A stretch of 64,000 nucleotides of DNA from Thioalkalivibrio sp. ALMg11 (GCF_000377905.1 NZ_KB898873.1:310001-374000), one strand, 5' to 3'. Shown: positions 34,960 to 43,167, counted from the first letter of the stretch. Notes: a model not told the origin generated them from the sequence alone. Program-made: numbers and translations.

Positions 34960-35846
34960 CATCCAGCATGCTCGACTTCTTCGCCCGGGGACGTGATGCG
35001 CCATTCCTGGAGGAGGCTCGTGCGCGGCCCGATCTCCCGGTGCGGATGATCGAGAACGCGCACCCACCCGGTCACCTGGGCACCCCGCCGGTCCGCGAAC
35101 TGATGCTGAGCCAGACCGTGGGCAACCCCTTTCGCTACCGCTGTGACATCGGGGCCGGTCCGTTCTCCGGCTGCGCCGGCCCGCGCGAGTTCGTGGTGAT
35201 CGCCCCGCAGGTCGCAGGACGCTGCGACATGCGGGACCCGGCACGCATGCGGTTCTTCGGCATCCCGCCCGAGCTGGCCCGGGACTGCCTGGAACGCGCC
35301 CCCGGCGATCCGCTGGACTTCGGCCACCTGCACACCCGCCAGCACCAGGACCCCCTGATCACCCAGGCCCTGGACGCCCTGTGGCAGGAGATGGGCCGCA
35401 ACGACCCGGCCGCGCAACTGTTCGTCGAGAGCATGCTCGCCGTTCTGGTCGTGCGCCTGGCCCGCATGGCCGAACAGGACCGGGACCTGGAACGGCGCCG
35501 CGGCGGCCTGGCACCGCACCAGTCGGCACGGGTGATCGACTACATGCAATGCCACCTGGACCAGCGCATCACATTGCGCGACCTGGCGGCCCTGACCGGG
35601 CTCTCGCCCTGGCACTTCGCCCGCGCCTTTCGCGAGACCCACGGCCTGCCACCGCATCGCTATCTGACGCGTCTGCGCGTGGAGCGGGCCCGCGACCTCC
35701 TGACCCGGACCTCCCTTAATGTCACCGAGGTCGCCTCCGCAACCGGATACTCCCCACAACAACTGGTCCGCCATTTCCGCCAGGCCCTTGGTGTGGCCCC
35801 TGGGGCATACCGCCGCCAGCAGGAACACGGATCATCTCTCCCCTGA
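34947..35846 (+). CDS. AraC-family transcriptional regulator
   Basis: 299 residues. The C-terminal 100 residues are the AraC DNA-binding domain with two helix-turn-helix units: ITLRDLAALTGLSPWHFARAFRETHGLPPHRYL and TRTSLNVTEVASATGYSPQQLVRHFRQALGVAPGAYRR. The N-terminal part (about 40-130) looks like a small-molecule-sensing cupin-like domain but is poorly conserved. ATG at 34947 follows GAGGTG. The next genes, methyltransferase, truncated haemoglobin and DUF302 protein, start 120 bases downstream, and a direct repeat well suited to an AraC protein lies in that gap (35853-35891), so they are its probable targets. Confidence 0.9.
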   Translation: MLQRSSSMLDFFARGRDAPFLEEARARPDLPVRMIENAHPPGHLGTPPVRELMLSQTVGNPFRYRCDIGAGPFSGCAGPREFVVIAPQVAGRCDMRDPARMRFFGIPPELARDCLERAPGDPLDFGHLHTRQHQDPLITQALDALWQEMGRNDPAAQLFVESMLAVLVVRLARMAEQDRDLERRRGGLAPHQSARVIDYMQCHLDQRITLRDLAALTGLSPWHFARAFRETHGLPPHRYLTRLRVERARDLLTRTSLNVTEVASATGYSPQQLVRHFRQALGVAPGAYRRQQEHGSSLP

Positions 35847-35852
35847 AATCCA

Positions 35853-35891
35853 CCGCAAGATTCGCCCCACCCCCGCAAGATTGTGACCACC
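35853..35891 (+). promoter_or_regulatory. Direct-repeat operator candidate for the AraC regulator
   Basis: CCGCAAGATT, four bases, CCACC occurs twice with a period of exactly 20 bases: 35853-35871 and 35873-35891. Tandem half-sites about two helical turns apart are the usual target of AraC-family proteins. The regulator gene ends at 35846 and the methyltransferase starts at 35966. Confidence 0.6.
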
Positions 35892-35965
35892 CGAAAAGAC
35901 TTCCCGGCCTAGGCTCGAAGTAAAGCCGCTACCCGGCCCGGTTTGTCCTGACGGAGGGCCACCGC

Positions 35966-37054
35966 ATGTCGTCAGTCTCGGAAAGCCTTTCCCCCCCATA
36001 TGCCGCCGAGGCATTCGGCGAGCATCTGGTCAACGTGCTCAACCACGGCGCGCTGTGCCTGACACTGTCGATCGGGCACCGCACCGGGCTGTTCGACCAC
36101 ATGCGCAACCGGCCGCCCGCCACCTCCGGCGAGATCGCTGCAGCCGTGGGCCTGAACGAGCGCTACGTACGGGAATGGCTCGGTGCCATGGCCACCGGCG
36201 GCATCGTGACGGTGGATACGGGAGGCCCCCGATTCACCCTGCCCCCGGAGCACGCCGCCTGCCTGACGCGTGCGGCCGCCGCCGACAACCTGGCCGTGTT
36301 TTCCCAGTACATCGGCCTGCTGGGCGGGGTGGAGGACGCGATCGTCGCCGCGTTCCGGGCCGGCGAGGGCGTGGGGTACGCGCACTACGCCCGCTTCCAC
36401 GAGGTGATGGCCGAGGACAGCGGCCAGTCCGTGCTGTCGTCGCTGGAGAGCGACATCCTGCCACTGGTGCCAGGGCTGACCGACCACCTCGAACGCGGCA
36501 TCCGGGTACTGGATATCGGCTGTGGCAGCGGGCGCATCCTCAACCGCCTGGCAACACTTTACCCACGCAGCCAGTTCACCGGCCTGGACCTGTCGGCAGA
36601 GGCCATCGAGCGGGGCCGCACCGACGCACAGGAGGCAGGGCTTGGCAACGTCGAGTTCATCCAGGCCGACGCGGCCGAACTGGATCGGCATGTCACCGAG
36701 CAACAGTTCGAGCTGATCACGACCTTCGATGCCATCCACGATCAAGCCGACCCGCTGGGCGTGCTGACGGGCATTCACCGCGCGCTCAAGTCCGAAGGGA
36801 TCTACCTGATGCAGGACATCCGCGGCTCCGGCCAGATCCGTGGCGATCTCGACCACCCGCTCGGTCCGTTCCTCTACACCGTCTCCTGCATGCACTGCAT
36901 GCCGGTATCGCTCGCCCAGGGCGGCCCCGGCCTGGGCGCGATGTGGGGCGAACCCCGGGCACGTGACTACCTGGAACGCGCCGGCTTCCACGACATCCAG
37001 GTCCACCAACTGACTCACGACCTGCAGAACAACTGGTACGTGACCACGCGTTAA
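35966..37054 (+). CDS. SAM-dependent methyltransferase with N-terminal winged helix
   Basis: 362 residues. Residues 20-95 form a winged-helix-like dimerisation region (GLFDHMRNRPPATSGEIAAAVGLNERYVREWLGAMATGGIV) as in O-methyltransferases and Rv2258c-like proteins. Residues about 175-300 are the Rossmann methyltransferase: motif I VLDIGCGSGRILNRLATLYP, then FTGLDLSAEAIERG, IQADAAEL and TTFDAIHDQADPLGVL. The acceptor is unknown. GGAGGG sits eight bases before ATG. It is the first of three genes (with the haemoglobin and DUF302 genes) with gaps of 24 and 36 bases. Confidence 0.88.
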   Translation: MSSVSESLSPPYAAEAFGEHLVNVLNHGALCLTLSIGHRTGLFDHMRNRPPATSGEIAAAVGLNERYVREWLGAMATGGIVTVDTGGPRFTLPPEHAACLTRAAAADNLAVFSQYIGLLGGVEDAIVAAFRAGEGVGYAHYARFHEVMAEDSGQSVLSSLESDILPLVPGLTDHLERGIRVLDIGCGSGRILNRLATLYPRSQFTGLDLSAEAIERGRTDAQEAGLGNVEFIQADAAELDRHVTEQQFELITTFDAIHDQADPLGVLTGIHRALKSEGIYLMQDIRGSGQIRGDLDHPLGPFLYTVSCMHCMPVSLAQGGPGLGAMWGEPRARDYLERAGFHDIQVHQLTHDLQNNWYVTTR

Positions 37055-37078
37055 CGATCCCGCAAAGAGGACTCCACC

Positions 37079-37441
37079 ATGACTGAAACCAACCTGTACG
37101 AACGCCTCGGTGGTGAGACGCGCATCCGCGAACTCGCCAATACCATCTTCGACAAGCACACGCAGAACGCGACCATCCTCAACCGCTACGTCGACAGCGA
37201 TCGCGACGACGTCATCCGGCTGGTTACCGAGTTCATCTGCAACGGAACCGGCGGCCCGCAGGCCTACACGGGCCGCGACATGCTGACTACCCATCGCGGC
37301 ATGAACATCAACGAGGAAGAGTTCGTCGCCGTGGTCGACGACATTGTCGAGGCCCTGGACGAACACGGGGTTGGCCAGCGCGAAAAGGAAGAGCTGCTGA
37401 TGATCTCCTGGTCGCTGAAACCGGAGATCGTTCGCGTCTGA
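37079..37441 (+). CDS. Group 1 truncated haemoglobin
   Basis: 120 residues, the normal size of a 2-over-2 globin. The opening NLYERLGGETRIRELANTIFDKH and the later GRDMLTTHRGMNINEEEF, with proximal His72, are typical of trHbN-like group 1 proteins. These bind O2 and NO and are linked to nitric oxide dioxygenation or O2 delivery. I could not firmly identify the distal B10 tyrosine. With Hmp at 11-12 kb it is the second globin in the window. It lies in a tight run behind the methyltransferase. Confidence 0.92.
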   Translation: MTETNLYERLGGETRIRELANTIFDKHTQNATILNRYVDSDRDDVIRLVTEFICNGTGGPQAYTGRDMLTTHRGMNINEEEFVAVVDDIVEALDEHGVGQREKEELLMISWSLKPEIVRV

Positions 37442-37477
37442 CCCCCACCCCTGCCCACACACCTGGAGGACACGATC

Positions 37478-37930
37478 ATGAAAACACTGACACCCATCAC
37501 CGCTCTCACGCTGGCCACTGCACTGGCGCTGTCCGCCCCGCTGGCCGCCGCCGAACCGGACGACCACTTCATCATCCGCGACTGCGAACAGTCGCGCGAG
37601 GACCTGGCGGGGGCGATTCGCGAATACGCCGAAAACGAGGAGGACTGGATCTTTCTGGCCGAATTCGACCTGGCGGGCGGTGACATCACTGCGCTCAAGG
37701 TCTGCTACCTGCCGCTGGGACCGGACATCCTGGATGCCGGACTGCACGTCGGGGCGATGATGCCCTGCGGCCACATCGGCCTGTACGAGGAGGACGGAGG
37801 CACGAAGCTGTCCATGCTGCACCCGAAGTTCATGACTACGCTGCAGCCTCACCCGAGCCTTGAACGTGCAGTGGAACGCGCCGAACCGGCCTTCGAGGCG
37901 CTGCTGGATCATGTCCTGGGCGGGCCGTAG
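37478..37930 (+). CDS. DUF302 family protein, exported
   Basis: 150 residues with a signal peptide (MKTLTPITALTLATALALSAPLAAA). The mature part has the DUF302 pattern: ALKVCYLPLGPDILDAGLHVGAMMPCGHIGLYEEDGGTKLSMLHP, where the PCxxxxYE stretch follows a beta strand. DUF302 proteins often occur near thiol or sulfur genes, but their activity is not known. The two cysteines in the core (VCYLP and MMPCG) could bind a metal or sulfur species. CTGGAGGAC before the ATG is a strong ribosome site. It is third in the AraC-controlled set. Confidence 0.85.
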   Translation: MKTLTPITALTLATALALSAPLAAAEPDDHFIIRDCEQSREDLAGAIREYAENEEDWIFLAEFDLAGGDITALKVCYLPLGPDILDAGLHVGAMMPCGHIGLYEEDGGTKLSMLHPKFMTTLQPHPSLERAVERAEPAFEALLDHVLGGP

Positions 37931-38005
37931 AGGAACAGTCCGGTTTGCGTGCGTCGCCTGCCTACCCGGATACCGCGACCCGCCCGGTATCCCGATGTCA
38001 CCCGG

Positions 38006-38038
38006 CCTTGTATATTAGAACTCACTAATAAGACAAGG
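38006..38038. promoter_or_regulatory. AT-rich 33-bp dyad upstream of the small membrane protein gene
   Basis: CCTTGT (38006-38011) pairs with ACAAGG (38033-38038), and TATTAG (38013-38018) pairs with CTAATA (38025-38030) around AACTCA. This is the most AT-rich stretch nearby and lies eight bases before the GTG start at 38046. It suits an operator or a leader hairpin; without a T-run it is a poor terminator. Confidence 0.5.
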
Positions 38039-38045
38039 GTGAAAC

Positions 38046-38444
38046 GTGCAATCGTCCGGAGAACATCGCAGCTGGGAGGACCGGGTCGTGGATGCGTTAC
38101 GCGCACCCGCGACCTGGCTGTTCGTGCTGGGGCTGGTGCTCGGCGCCGCCGCCGTGCACTGGGGCGTCGAGCGCCCTCCGGCCGAGGGGGCGCTGATGGT
38201 CACGGTGCACAACGACAGCGACGTGCTGATCCAGGCGATCCACTTCGACTTCGGCCACGACCTGTCGGAATCGAGCATCCGCGAGGGCCAGCTCCGGCCC
38301 GGCGAACACCGGCGGGTGGCGCTGAACCATGTCCCCGCAGCCGGCTTCAACATGGAGATCCGCTACGCTGACGGTGAGGTGCAGGAGTTTTGCGCCAACC
38401 GCGGTGTGGAGGGCTGGGAACAGGAGGTCCGGGTCTACCGCTGA
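38046..38444 (+). CDS. Uncharacterised protein with one membrane helix
   Basis: 132 residues. A membrane helix at about 23-40 (TWLFVLGLVLGAAAVHWGV) is followed by a periplasmic beta-rich domain of some 80 residues (ALMVTVHNDSDVLIQAIHFDFG ... VALNHVPAAGFNMEIRYADG). The repeat of short strands suggests a carboxypeptidase-regulatory-like or immunoglobulin-like fold, but I do not recognise the family. GTG at 38046 follows AAGGGTG. The gene stands alone behind the dyad at 38006-38038 and is convergent with the HelD gene. Confidence 0.7.
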   Translation: MQSSGEHRSWEDRVVDALRAPATWLFVLGLVLGAAAVHWGVERPPAEGALMVTVHNDSDVLIQAIHFDFGHDLSESSIREGQLRPGEHRRVALNHVPAAGFNMEIRYADGEVQEFCANRGVEGWEQEVRVYR

Positions 38445-38469
38445 GCGGGCCACCGAGCCGGCAAGGGCT

Positions 38470-40560
38470 TCAGGCGTCGGGCAGCCACTCACTGGGCGCA
38501 GCGGTATGGGTCAGGACGAGCCGGTGCATCGCCCGGGTACAGGCGACATAGAGCAGGTTGCGGTCGAGCTCCGTGGTGTAGTGCTTGGCCGAGACCTCCG
38601 GCACCAGCACGGTGTCGAACTCCAGGCCCTTGGCCATGTGCGCGGTGGTCACGATCACGCCGGCGCCGAAGTGCTGGCTCCCGGCGTCCAGGATCTGCAG
38701 CTTCTCGTGCGTACCTGTCAGTGCCTCGTACACCCGCCGGGCCTGCTTCTGCGTCTTGCAGATCACCCCCAGGGTGTTGAAACCGGACTGGCCGAAGGCC
38801 TCGACCTCGCCGCGTAACGCCTCCGTCTCGGCCGGACGCGTCTTGCAACGCAGGACCCGTGGTGCTTCGTCGTGGCGCTCGATCGCGCGCAGCTCGGGGT
38901 TGGGCACGATCTGGCGGGCGAACTCCATGATCTCGTAGCTGGAGCGATAACTCGTGTTCAGCGAGACCTTCTTGGCATGGCGCAGTGCGGCCTGGATCTG
39001 GTCGGCGTGCGAGGAGCTGTACGGGTTTACCGACTGGCTGGCATCCCCGAGGATCGTCTTGCGGCAATCGAACAGCTGCCGCAGCACCGCGTACTGCACC
39101 GGGGTGTAGTCCTGCATCTCGTCGACCAGCAGGTGCTTCACGTTGCGGTACGGCGAGCGGATGCCCTCCAGCTTCATCTTCAGGTAGATCAGCGGGAACA
39201 CGTCCGCGTATTCCAGGCGGCCGCCGGCGGCCCTGCGGAACAGCTCCGGCTCGCCCAGCCAGTCGAAGAAGACGCGGTAGGTCTCGCGCAGCGTGGATTG
39301 TCGGATCATCCCGCGCACCCCCTCCTTCAGCTGCTTGCGGTTGTCCGGGGTCAGGTCGTAGCGGTATTCCATCGCGACCTTCTGTTCCACCTCGCGCAGC
39401 AGCTGTTCGATGCGCTCGCGCACCTGCAGGGTCGGGTGCCGCTCCCAGATCTCCTGCAGCAGGAAGGCCGGGATCAGGCGCCGGGCGATCCACACGTCCT
39501 CCGCCTGAAAGCGGTTCTTCTCGACCTGCGCGGCGTAGGTATCGAGCTGCTTGAGGAACTCGGGCGCGGCCTTCACCTGCATACGCCGCTTGAGCGCCGG
39601 GTCGTCCTTTTGCAGCAGCACATCGGTCTGCTCGAAGAATGTCTGGAAGCGGTACTGCCCCTCCAGCAGGGTGTCGGCCACCTCTTCCATGCCCATCTCG
39701 CGCACGCTCTCCTCGCCCAGCTCCGGCAGCACGTTGGAGATGTAGTCGGCGAACACCCCGTTGGGCGAGATGATCAGGATGTCCTCGGAAGACAGCGTGT
39801 CCTTGTAGCGGTACAGCAGCCAGGCGATCCGGTGCAGCGCAATGGAGGTCTTCCCGGAGCCGGCCACGCCCTGGATGATCAGGGCCTGCGCCTCGTCGTC
39901 GCGGATGATCGCGTTCTGATCGCGCTGGATGGTCGCGACGATGTTCTTCATGCCCTCGTCGGAGTTGCGCGCGAGCTCGTCCTGCAGCACGTCGTCGACC
40001 ACGTTCACCGAACTGTCGATCATCAGCTCGATGCGCTCGCCAGCAATGCGGAACTGCCGCTTCAGGTGCACGTGGCCATCCACCGTGCCCTCCGGCGCCT
40101 CGAAGCGCACCGGGCCGGTCTCGTAGTCGTAGAACAGGCTGGCGATCGGGGCGCGCCAGTCGTGGATCACGTTTTCGCCGGCCGCGTCATCGAAGAAGTG
40201 GTGCACGCCGATGTACACGGGCTCCGGCGCATTCGCGTCGGCGCGGGCGAAGTCGAAGCGGCCGAAATACGGCGAGCGCTGCAGCTTCTGCAGGTGGCGC
40301 CGCCGGTCCGCGAGGTTGCCGGCACTGCGCTCGGACTGGTCGATGGATTCGCGTTGCGCGATCTTCTCGATGTGGTCCATCTCGTCGCGCGCGTCCCACA
40401 GATAGCGCTTCTGCTCCCGGATCTCGCCGGCGTAGTCCTGCAGCCGCACCTCGATCGCACGCAGGTTGCGAGCCAGGCGCTCGTGCACCTCGGCGAGGCG
40501 GGCCTGCTCCTCGTCGCGGGCCTGCTGCTCGGCGGTGGCGGCGTTCGGATTCGCGCTCAT
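38470..40560 (-). CDS. HelD-family UvrD-like ATPase/helicase
   Basis: 696 residues. The N-terminus (about 12-90) is a long antiparallel coiled coil rich in Glu and Arg, the part that in HelD proteins enters the RNA polymerase channel. The SF1 motor follows: Walker A GVAGSGKTSIALHRIAWLLY, Walker B VDEMQDYTPVQYAVLRQLF, GDASQSVNP and C-terminal TAHMAKGLEFDTVLVPE and LLYVACTRAMHRLVL. HelD, best studied in Firmicutes and Actinobacteria, removes stalled RNA polymerase. This is not E. coli helicase IV, which has a different N-terminus. ATG at 40560 has GGAG eight bases upstream. Confidence 0.88.
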   Translation of the reverse strand: MSANPNAATAEQQARDEEQARLAEVHERLARNLRAIEVRLQDYAGEIREQKRYLWDARDEMDHIEKIAQRESIDQSERSAGNLADRRRHLQKLQRSPYFGRFDFARADANAPEPVYIGVHHFFDDAAGENVIHDWRAPIASLFYDYETGPVRFEAPEGTVDGHVHLKRQFRIAGERIELMIDSSVNVVDDVLQDELARNSDEGMKNIVATIQRDQNAIIRDDEAQALIIQGVAGSGKTSIALHRIAWLLYRYKDTLSSEDILIISPNGVFADYISNVLPELGEESVREMGMEEVADTLLEGQYRFQTFFEQTDVLLQKDDPALKRRMQVKAAPEFLKQLDTYAAQVEKNRFQAEDVWIARRLIPAFLLQEIWERHPTLQVRERIEQLLREVEQKVAMEYRYDLTPDNRKQLKEGVRGMIRQSTLRETYRVFFDWLGEPELFRRAAGGRLEYADVFPLIYLKMKLEGIRSPYRNVKHLLVDEMQDYTPVQYAVLRQLFDCRKTILGDASQSVNPYSSSHADQIQAALRHAKKVSLNTSYRSSYEIMEFARQIVPNPELRAIERHDEAPRVLRCKTRPAETEALRGEVEAFGQSGFNTLGVICKTQKQARRVYEALTGTHEKLQILDAGSQHFGAGVIVTTAHMAKGLEFDTVLVPEVSAKHYTTELDRNLLYVACTRAMHRLVLTHTAAPSEWLPDA

Positions 40561-40654
40561 GCGGTCGCTCCGGGCAACGGAAAGAGGCAACCTTAAGACA
40601 AGACGGACGCCGCTTCACCCACGGACACGCAACGTGCGGGAACCGGCAGCCGCT

Positions 40655-41422
40655 TTACTCCAGAAAACGGCGCCGGAAGGCGTGGACGGTATCCAGCAGG
40701 TCCGGCGGCAATCGAGCCTCGGCCTGCGTGCGGATCACCTCCGGCACGCCGAAGTACGCCTCGGCGATGCCGCCGGCAATGCAGGCCTGGGTGTCAGCAT
40801 CACCGCCCAGCGATACCGCATTGCGCACCGCGTCCTCCCATGAGTCCGCCTCGAGAAAGCTGATGATCGCCTCCGGCACCGAACCCTGGCACGACACGTC
40901 GAAGCCATAGCCGGGCCGGATATCCGCGAGGCACCGGTCGAGGTCGTAGCCAAAACGCCGGGTGAGCTCCTCGCGGATGACCTCGCGATCCCCCGTCGTA
41001 CGCGCAAGAAACACCGCCAGGGCCACCGCCTGCGCCCCCTTGATGCCCTCCGGGTGATCATGCGAGATCGCGGCCGAACGCGCCGCCTCGGCCAGCACCG
41101 TGTCGACATCGGCGAATGCGAAGCCGACCGGGCTCACGCGCATCGCCGCCCCGTTGCCCCAGCTCCCGTAGGGCTGCGGATCGGCCTCCTGCAGCCAGCC
41201 GATAAAGCGCGCCCCGTAACCGGCATCCGGGTAGCGCCACCCCAACGCATGAACATGGTCGCGGTAATCCTCGTTCTCCAGGATCGCCCGCGCCACCGCG
41301 ACCGTCAGCACCGAGTCGTCGGTGAACCGGCTGCCCGGCGCGAATAGCGGGAAGTCCTTCGACTTGACCGGCCGCACCTCGAAGGTCGACCCGATGATAT
41401 CCCCGGCGATCGAACCAATCAT
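40655..41422 (-). CDS. ADP-ribosylglycohydrolase family protein
   Basis: 255 residues. The all-helical ADP-ribosylglycohydrolase fold is shown by the opening GSIAGDIIGSTFE, the metal-binding RFTDDSVLTVAVA near residue 33 and SLGGDADTQACIAGGIAEAYFG near 205; both di-metal clusters look complete. Members reverse ADP-ribosylation of proteins (DraG) or nucleic acids or act on ADP-ribose derivatives. No ADP-ribosyltransferase is visible nearby, so the target is unknown. The start is divergent from the GT4 gene, 124 bases away, and the Pho-box-like repeats lie in that gap. Confidence 0.93.
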   Translation of the reverse strand: MIGSIAGDIIGSTFEVRPVKSKDFPLFAPGSRFTDDSVLTVAVARAILENEDYRDHVHALGWRYPDAGYGARFIGWLQEADPQPYGSWGNGAAMRVSPVGFAFADVDTVLAEAARSAAISHDHPEGIKGAQAVALAVFLARTTGDREVIREELTRRFGYDLDRCLADIRPGYGFDVSCQGSVPEAIISFLEADSWEDAVRNAVSLGGDADTQACIAGGIAEAYFGVPEVIRTQAEARLPPDLLDTVHAFRRRFLE

Positions 41423-41481
41423 TACGCCTCCTCCAAAGAAGCATTAACCCGTGTTGCCGTTGCAATATTTCCGCAAGAACG

Positions 41482-41499
41482 GCGTCATCACGCGGTCAT
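41482..41499 (+). promoter_or_regulatory. Pho-box-like repeat upstream of the GT4 glycosyltransferase
   Basis: GCGTCAT (41482-41488), four bases, CGGTCAT (41493-41499). The GTCAT cores are 11 bases apart, the exact phasing of the PhoB site, two CTGTCA(T/C) units with a four-base spacer. Matches to the unit are five and six of seven. It lies 48 bases before the proposed GTG start. Confidence 0.55.
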
Positions 41500-41546
41500 G
41501 CATCTTGCCCAGACTACGGGACTCGAGCCCCGTGACAGGTGCCGCC

Positions 41547-42761
41547 GTGCACATTCTGATGCTGAGCGATGTGTACTTCCCCCGGATCAACGGGGTCTCC
41601 ACCTCGCTGGACAGTTTCCGCTCACAACTTCAGAAACTGGGCCATCGCGTCACACTGGTGGCCCCGGCCTATCCTGGACTGGGCGCCCGCCCCGGCCCCG
41701 CGCCCGACGATCCGGACCTGATCCGCATCCCATCGCGGTACCTGATTGTGGACCCGGAGGATCGCATCCTGAAGGGCGGTCTCATCCGGAGGTACCTGCG
41801 GGAAGCGGGCATCGAACGTACCGACCTGATCCACATCCACACGCCCTTCGTGGCTCATTACGCCGGGCTGAATCTCGCCCGGCGCTGGCAGGTACCTGTG
41901 GTGGAGACCTACCACACCTTCTTCGAGGAGTACCTGCAGCACTACCTGCCGTGGCTGCCCGCCACTTGGCTGAGGGCCTTCGCACGCCGAATATCGCGCA
42001 GCCAATGCAATGCAGTCGACCGGGTGATCGCCCCCTCCACGGCGTTGCGCAAGGCACTACTGGACTATGGGGTCAAGACACCGATTGTCCGCCTGCCCAC
42101 CGGTATCGACCCGGAGGCCTGGACCGGGGGCGACGGACACCTGTTCCGGGCCGAGCGAGACATCCCCTACGGCCGCGAGATGCTGGTGCATGTCTCGCGC
42201 ATCGCGTTCGAAAAGAACATTGGTTTCCTGCTGCAGATGCTGCAGCACCTGCGCGAGCGACGCCCCGACATCCTGCTGCTGATTGCGGGCGAAGGGCCGG
42301 CCAAGGATGGCCTGCAGCGCCAGGCGGAACGCATGGGACTGGAGGACAACATCCACTGGTGCGGGTATTTGGACCGCACCACGTCCCTCGTTGACTGCTA
42401 CCGCGCCGGGCATGCCTTCGTGTTTGCCTCGGCCACCGAAACCCAGGGGCTAGTGCTGTTGGAGGCGATGGCCAGCAGGTTGCCGGTTGTGTCCACCGCG
42501 CGCCTGGGGACGATCGACATCCTGACTGCGGAATCCGGCGCCGAGGTCGCCCCCGAGGACCCCGCCGCCTTTGCCAAACGGGTCGCCGCGGTACTGGATG
42601 ACCCGGAACTCCAGCGGGCGATGCGCGAGGCGCACGGGCGTTGGGTGCAGCAATGGAGCGACCGACGCATGGCCGAACAACTGCTCGCCCTGTATCAGGA
42701 CCTGGCGGGCACTCCCGACTCGGTACGCGGCCCACAGCCAGCTTCCGACCGATCCCACTGA
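41547..42761 (+). CDS. GT4 glycosyltransferase, probable diacylglycerol glycosyltransferase (Agt-like)
   Basis: 404 residues in the GT-B fold. The N-terminal half opens MHILMLSDVYFPRINGVSTS and has VVETYHTFFEEYLQHYLPWLP, close in style to bacterial alpha-monoglucosyl-diacylglycerol synthases. The donor site is ETQGLVLLEAMASRLPVV with the Glu-x7-Glu pair. I infer it moves a sugar from a nucleotide sugar onto diacylglycerol. GTG at 41547 has AGGTG six bases upstream; an ATG-less extension to 41451 is less likely. It is followed by dgkA (32 bases) and a PlcP-like gene, and preceded by Pho-box-like repeats. Other GT4 acceptors such as inositol or mannose cannot be excluded. Confidence 0.85.
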   Translation: MHILMLSDVYFPRINGVSTSLDSFRSQLQKLGHRVTLVAPAYPGLGARPGPAPDDPDLIRIPSRYLIVDPEDRILKGGLIRRYLREAGIERTDLIHIHTPFVAHYAGLNLARRWQVPVVETYHTFFEEYLQHYLPWLPATWLRAFARRISRSQCNAVDRVIAPSTALRKALLDYGVKTPIVRLPTGIDPEAWTGGDGHLFRAERDIPYGREMLVHVSRIAFEKNIGFLLQMLQHLRERRPDILLLIAGEGPAKDGLQRQAERMGLEDNIHWCGYLDRTTSLVDCYRAGHAFVFASATETQGLVLLEAMASRLPVVSTARLGTIDILTAESGAEVAPEDPAAFAKRVAAVLDDPELQRAMREAHGRWVQQWSDRRMAEQLLALYQDLAGTPDSVRGPQPASDRSH

Positions 42762-42793
42762 CCCCCTTCTGAACCATTTTCGAGAACACCACG

Positions 42794-43156
42794 ATGGCCA
42801 ACGGCGGAGCGACCGGCATTGACCGCATCTTGCGGGCCTTCGTGTACTCCTGGCGCGGCCTGCGGGCGACCTTTCGCCATGAGGAGGCCTTTCGCCAGGA
42901 ACTGATCCTGGTGGTCCTGCTCGCGCCACTGTCGCTGGTCTTTGGCGAAACCCCGACCGAGCGGGCCCTGCTGCTCGGAAGCCTGTTCCTGATCCTGATC
43001 ATCGAGGTGCTGAACTCCGGCATCGAGGCCACCGTGGACCGTTTCGGACCGGAACAGCACAAGCTCGCGGCGCGCGCCAAGGACATGGGCTCCGCCGCGG
43101 TCCTGCTCGGTTTTCTGCATGCCGCCGTGATCTGGCTGCTGATCGTCTGGCCCTGA
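42794..43156 (+). CDS. dgkA: Diacylglycerol kinase
   Basis: 120 residues, the small trimeric membrane kinase DgkA, which turns diacylglycerol into phosphatidic acid. Family stretches include RAFVYSWRGLRATFRHEEAFRQE, the active-site EVLNSGIEATVDRFGPEQHKLAARAKDMGSAAVL and three membrane helices. Length and sequence match E. coli DgkA. It lies between the GT4 and PlcP-like genes. In that setting it would return diacylglycerol, released by phospholipid breakdown, to the phospholipid pool, and so would compete with the glycosyltransferase for the same substrate. Confidence 0.96.
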   Translation: MANGGATGIDRILRAFVYSWRGLRATFRHEEAFRQELILVVLLAPLSLVFGETPTERALLLGSLFLILIIEVLNSGIEATVDRFGPEQHKLAARAKDMGSAAVLLGFLHAAVIWLLIVWP

Positions 43157-43167
43157 CGGGATCCGCT

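Noticed and set aside
36522-36716. Short frames inside the methyltransferase gene as overlapping small genes
   Set aside because: They are in other frames of a clearly coding region and show no start signals.
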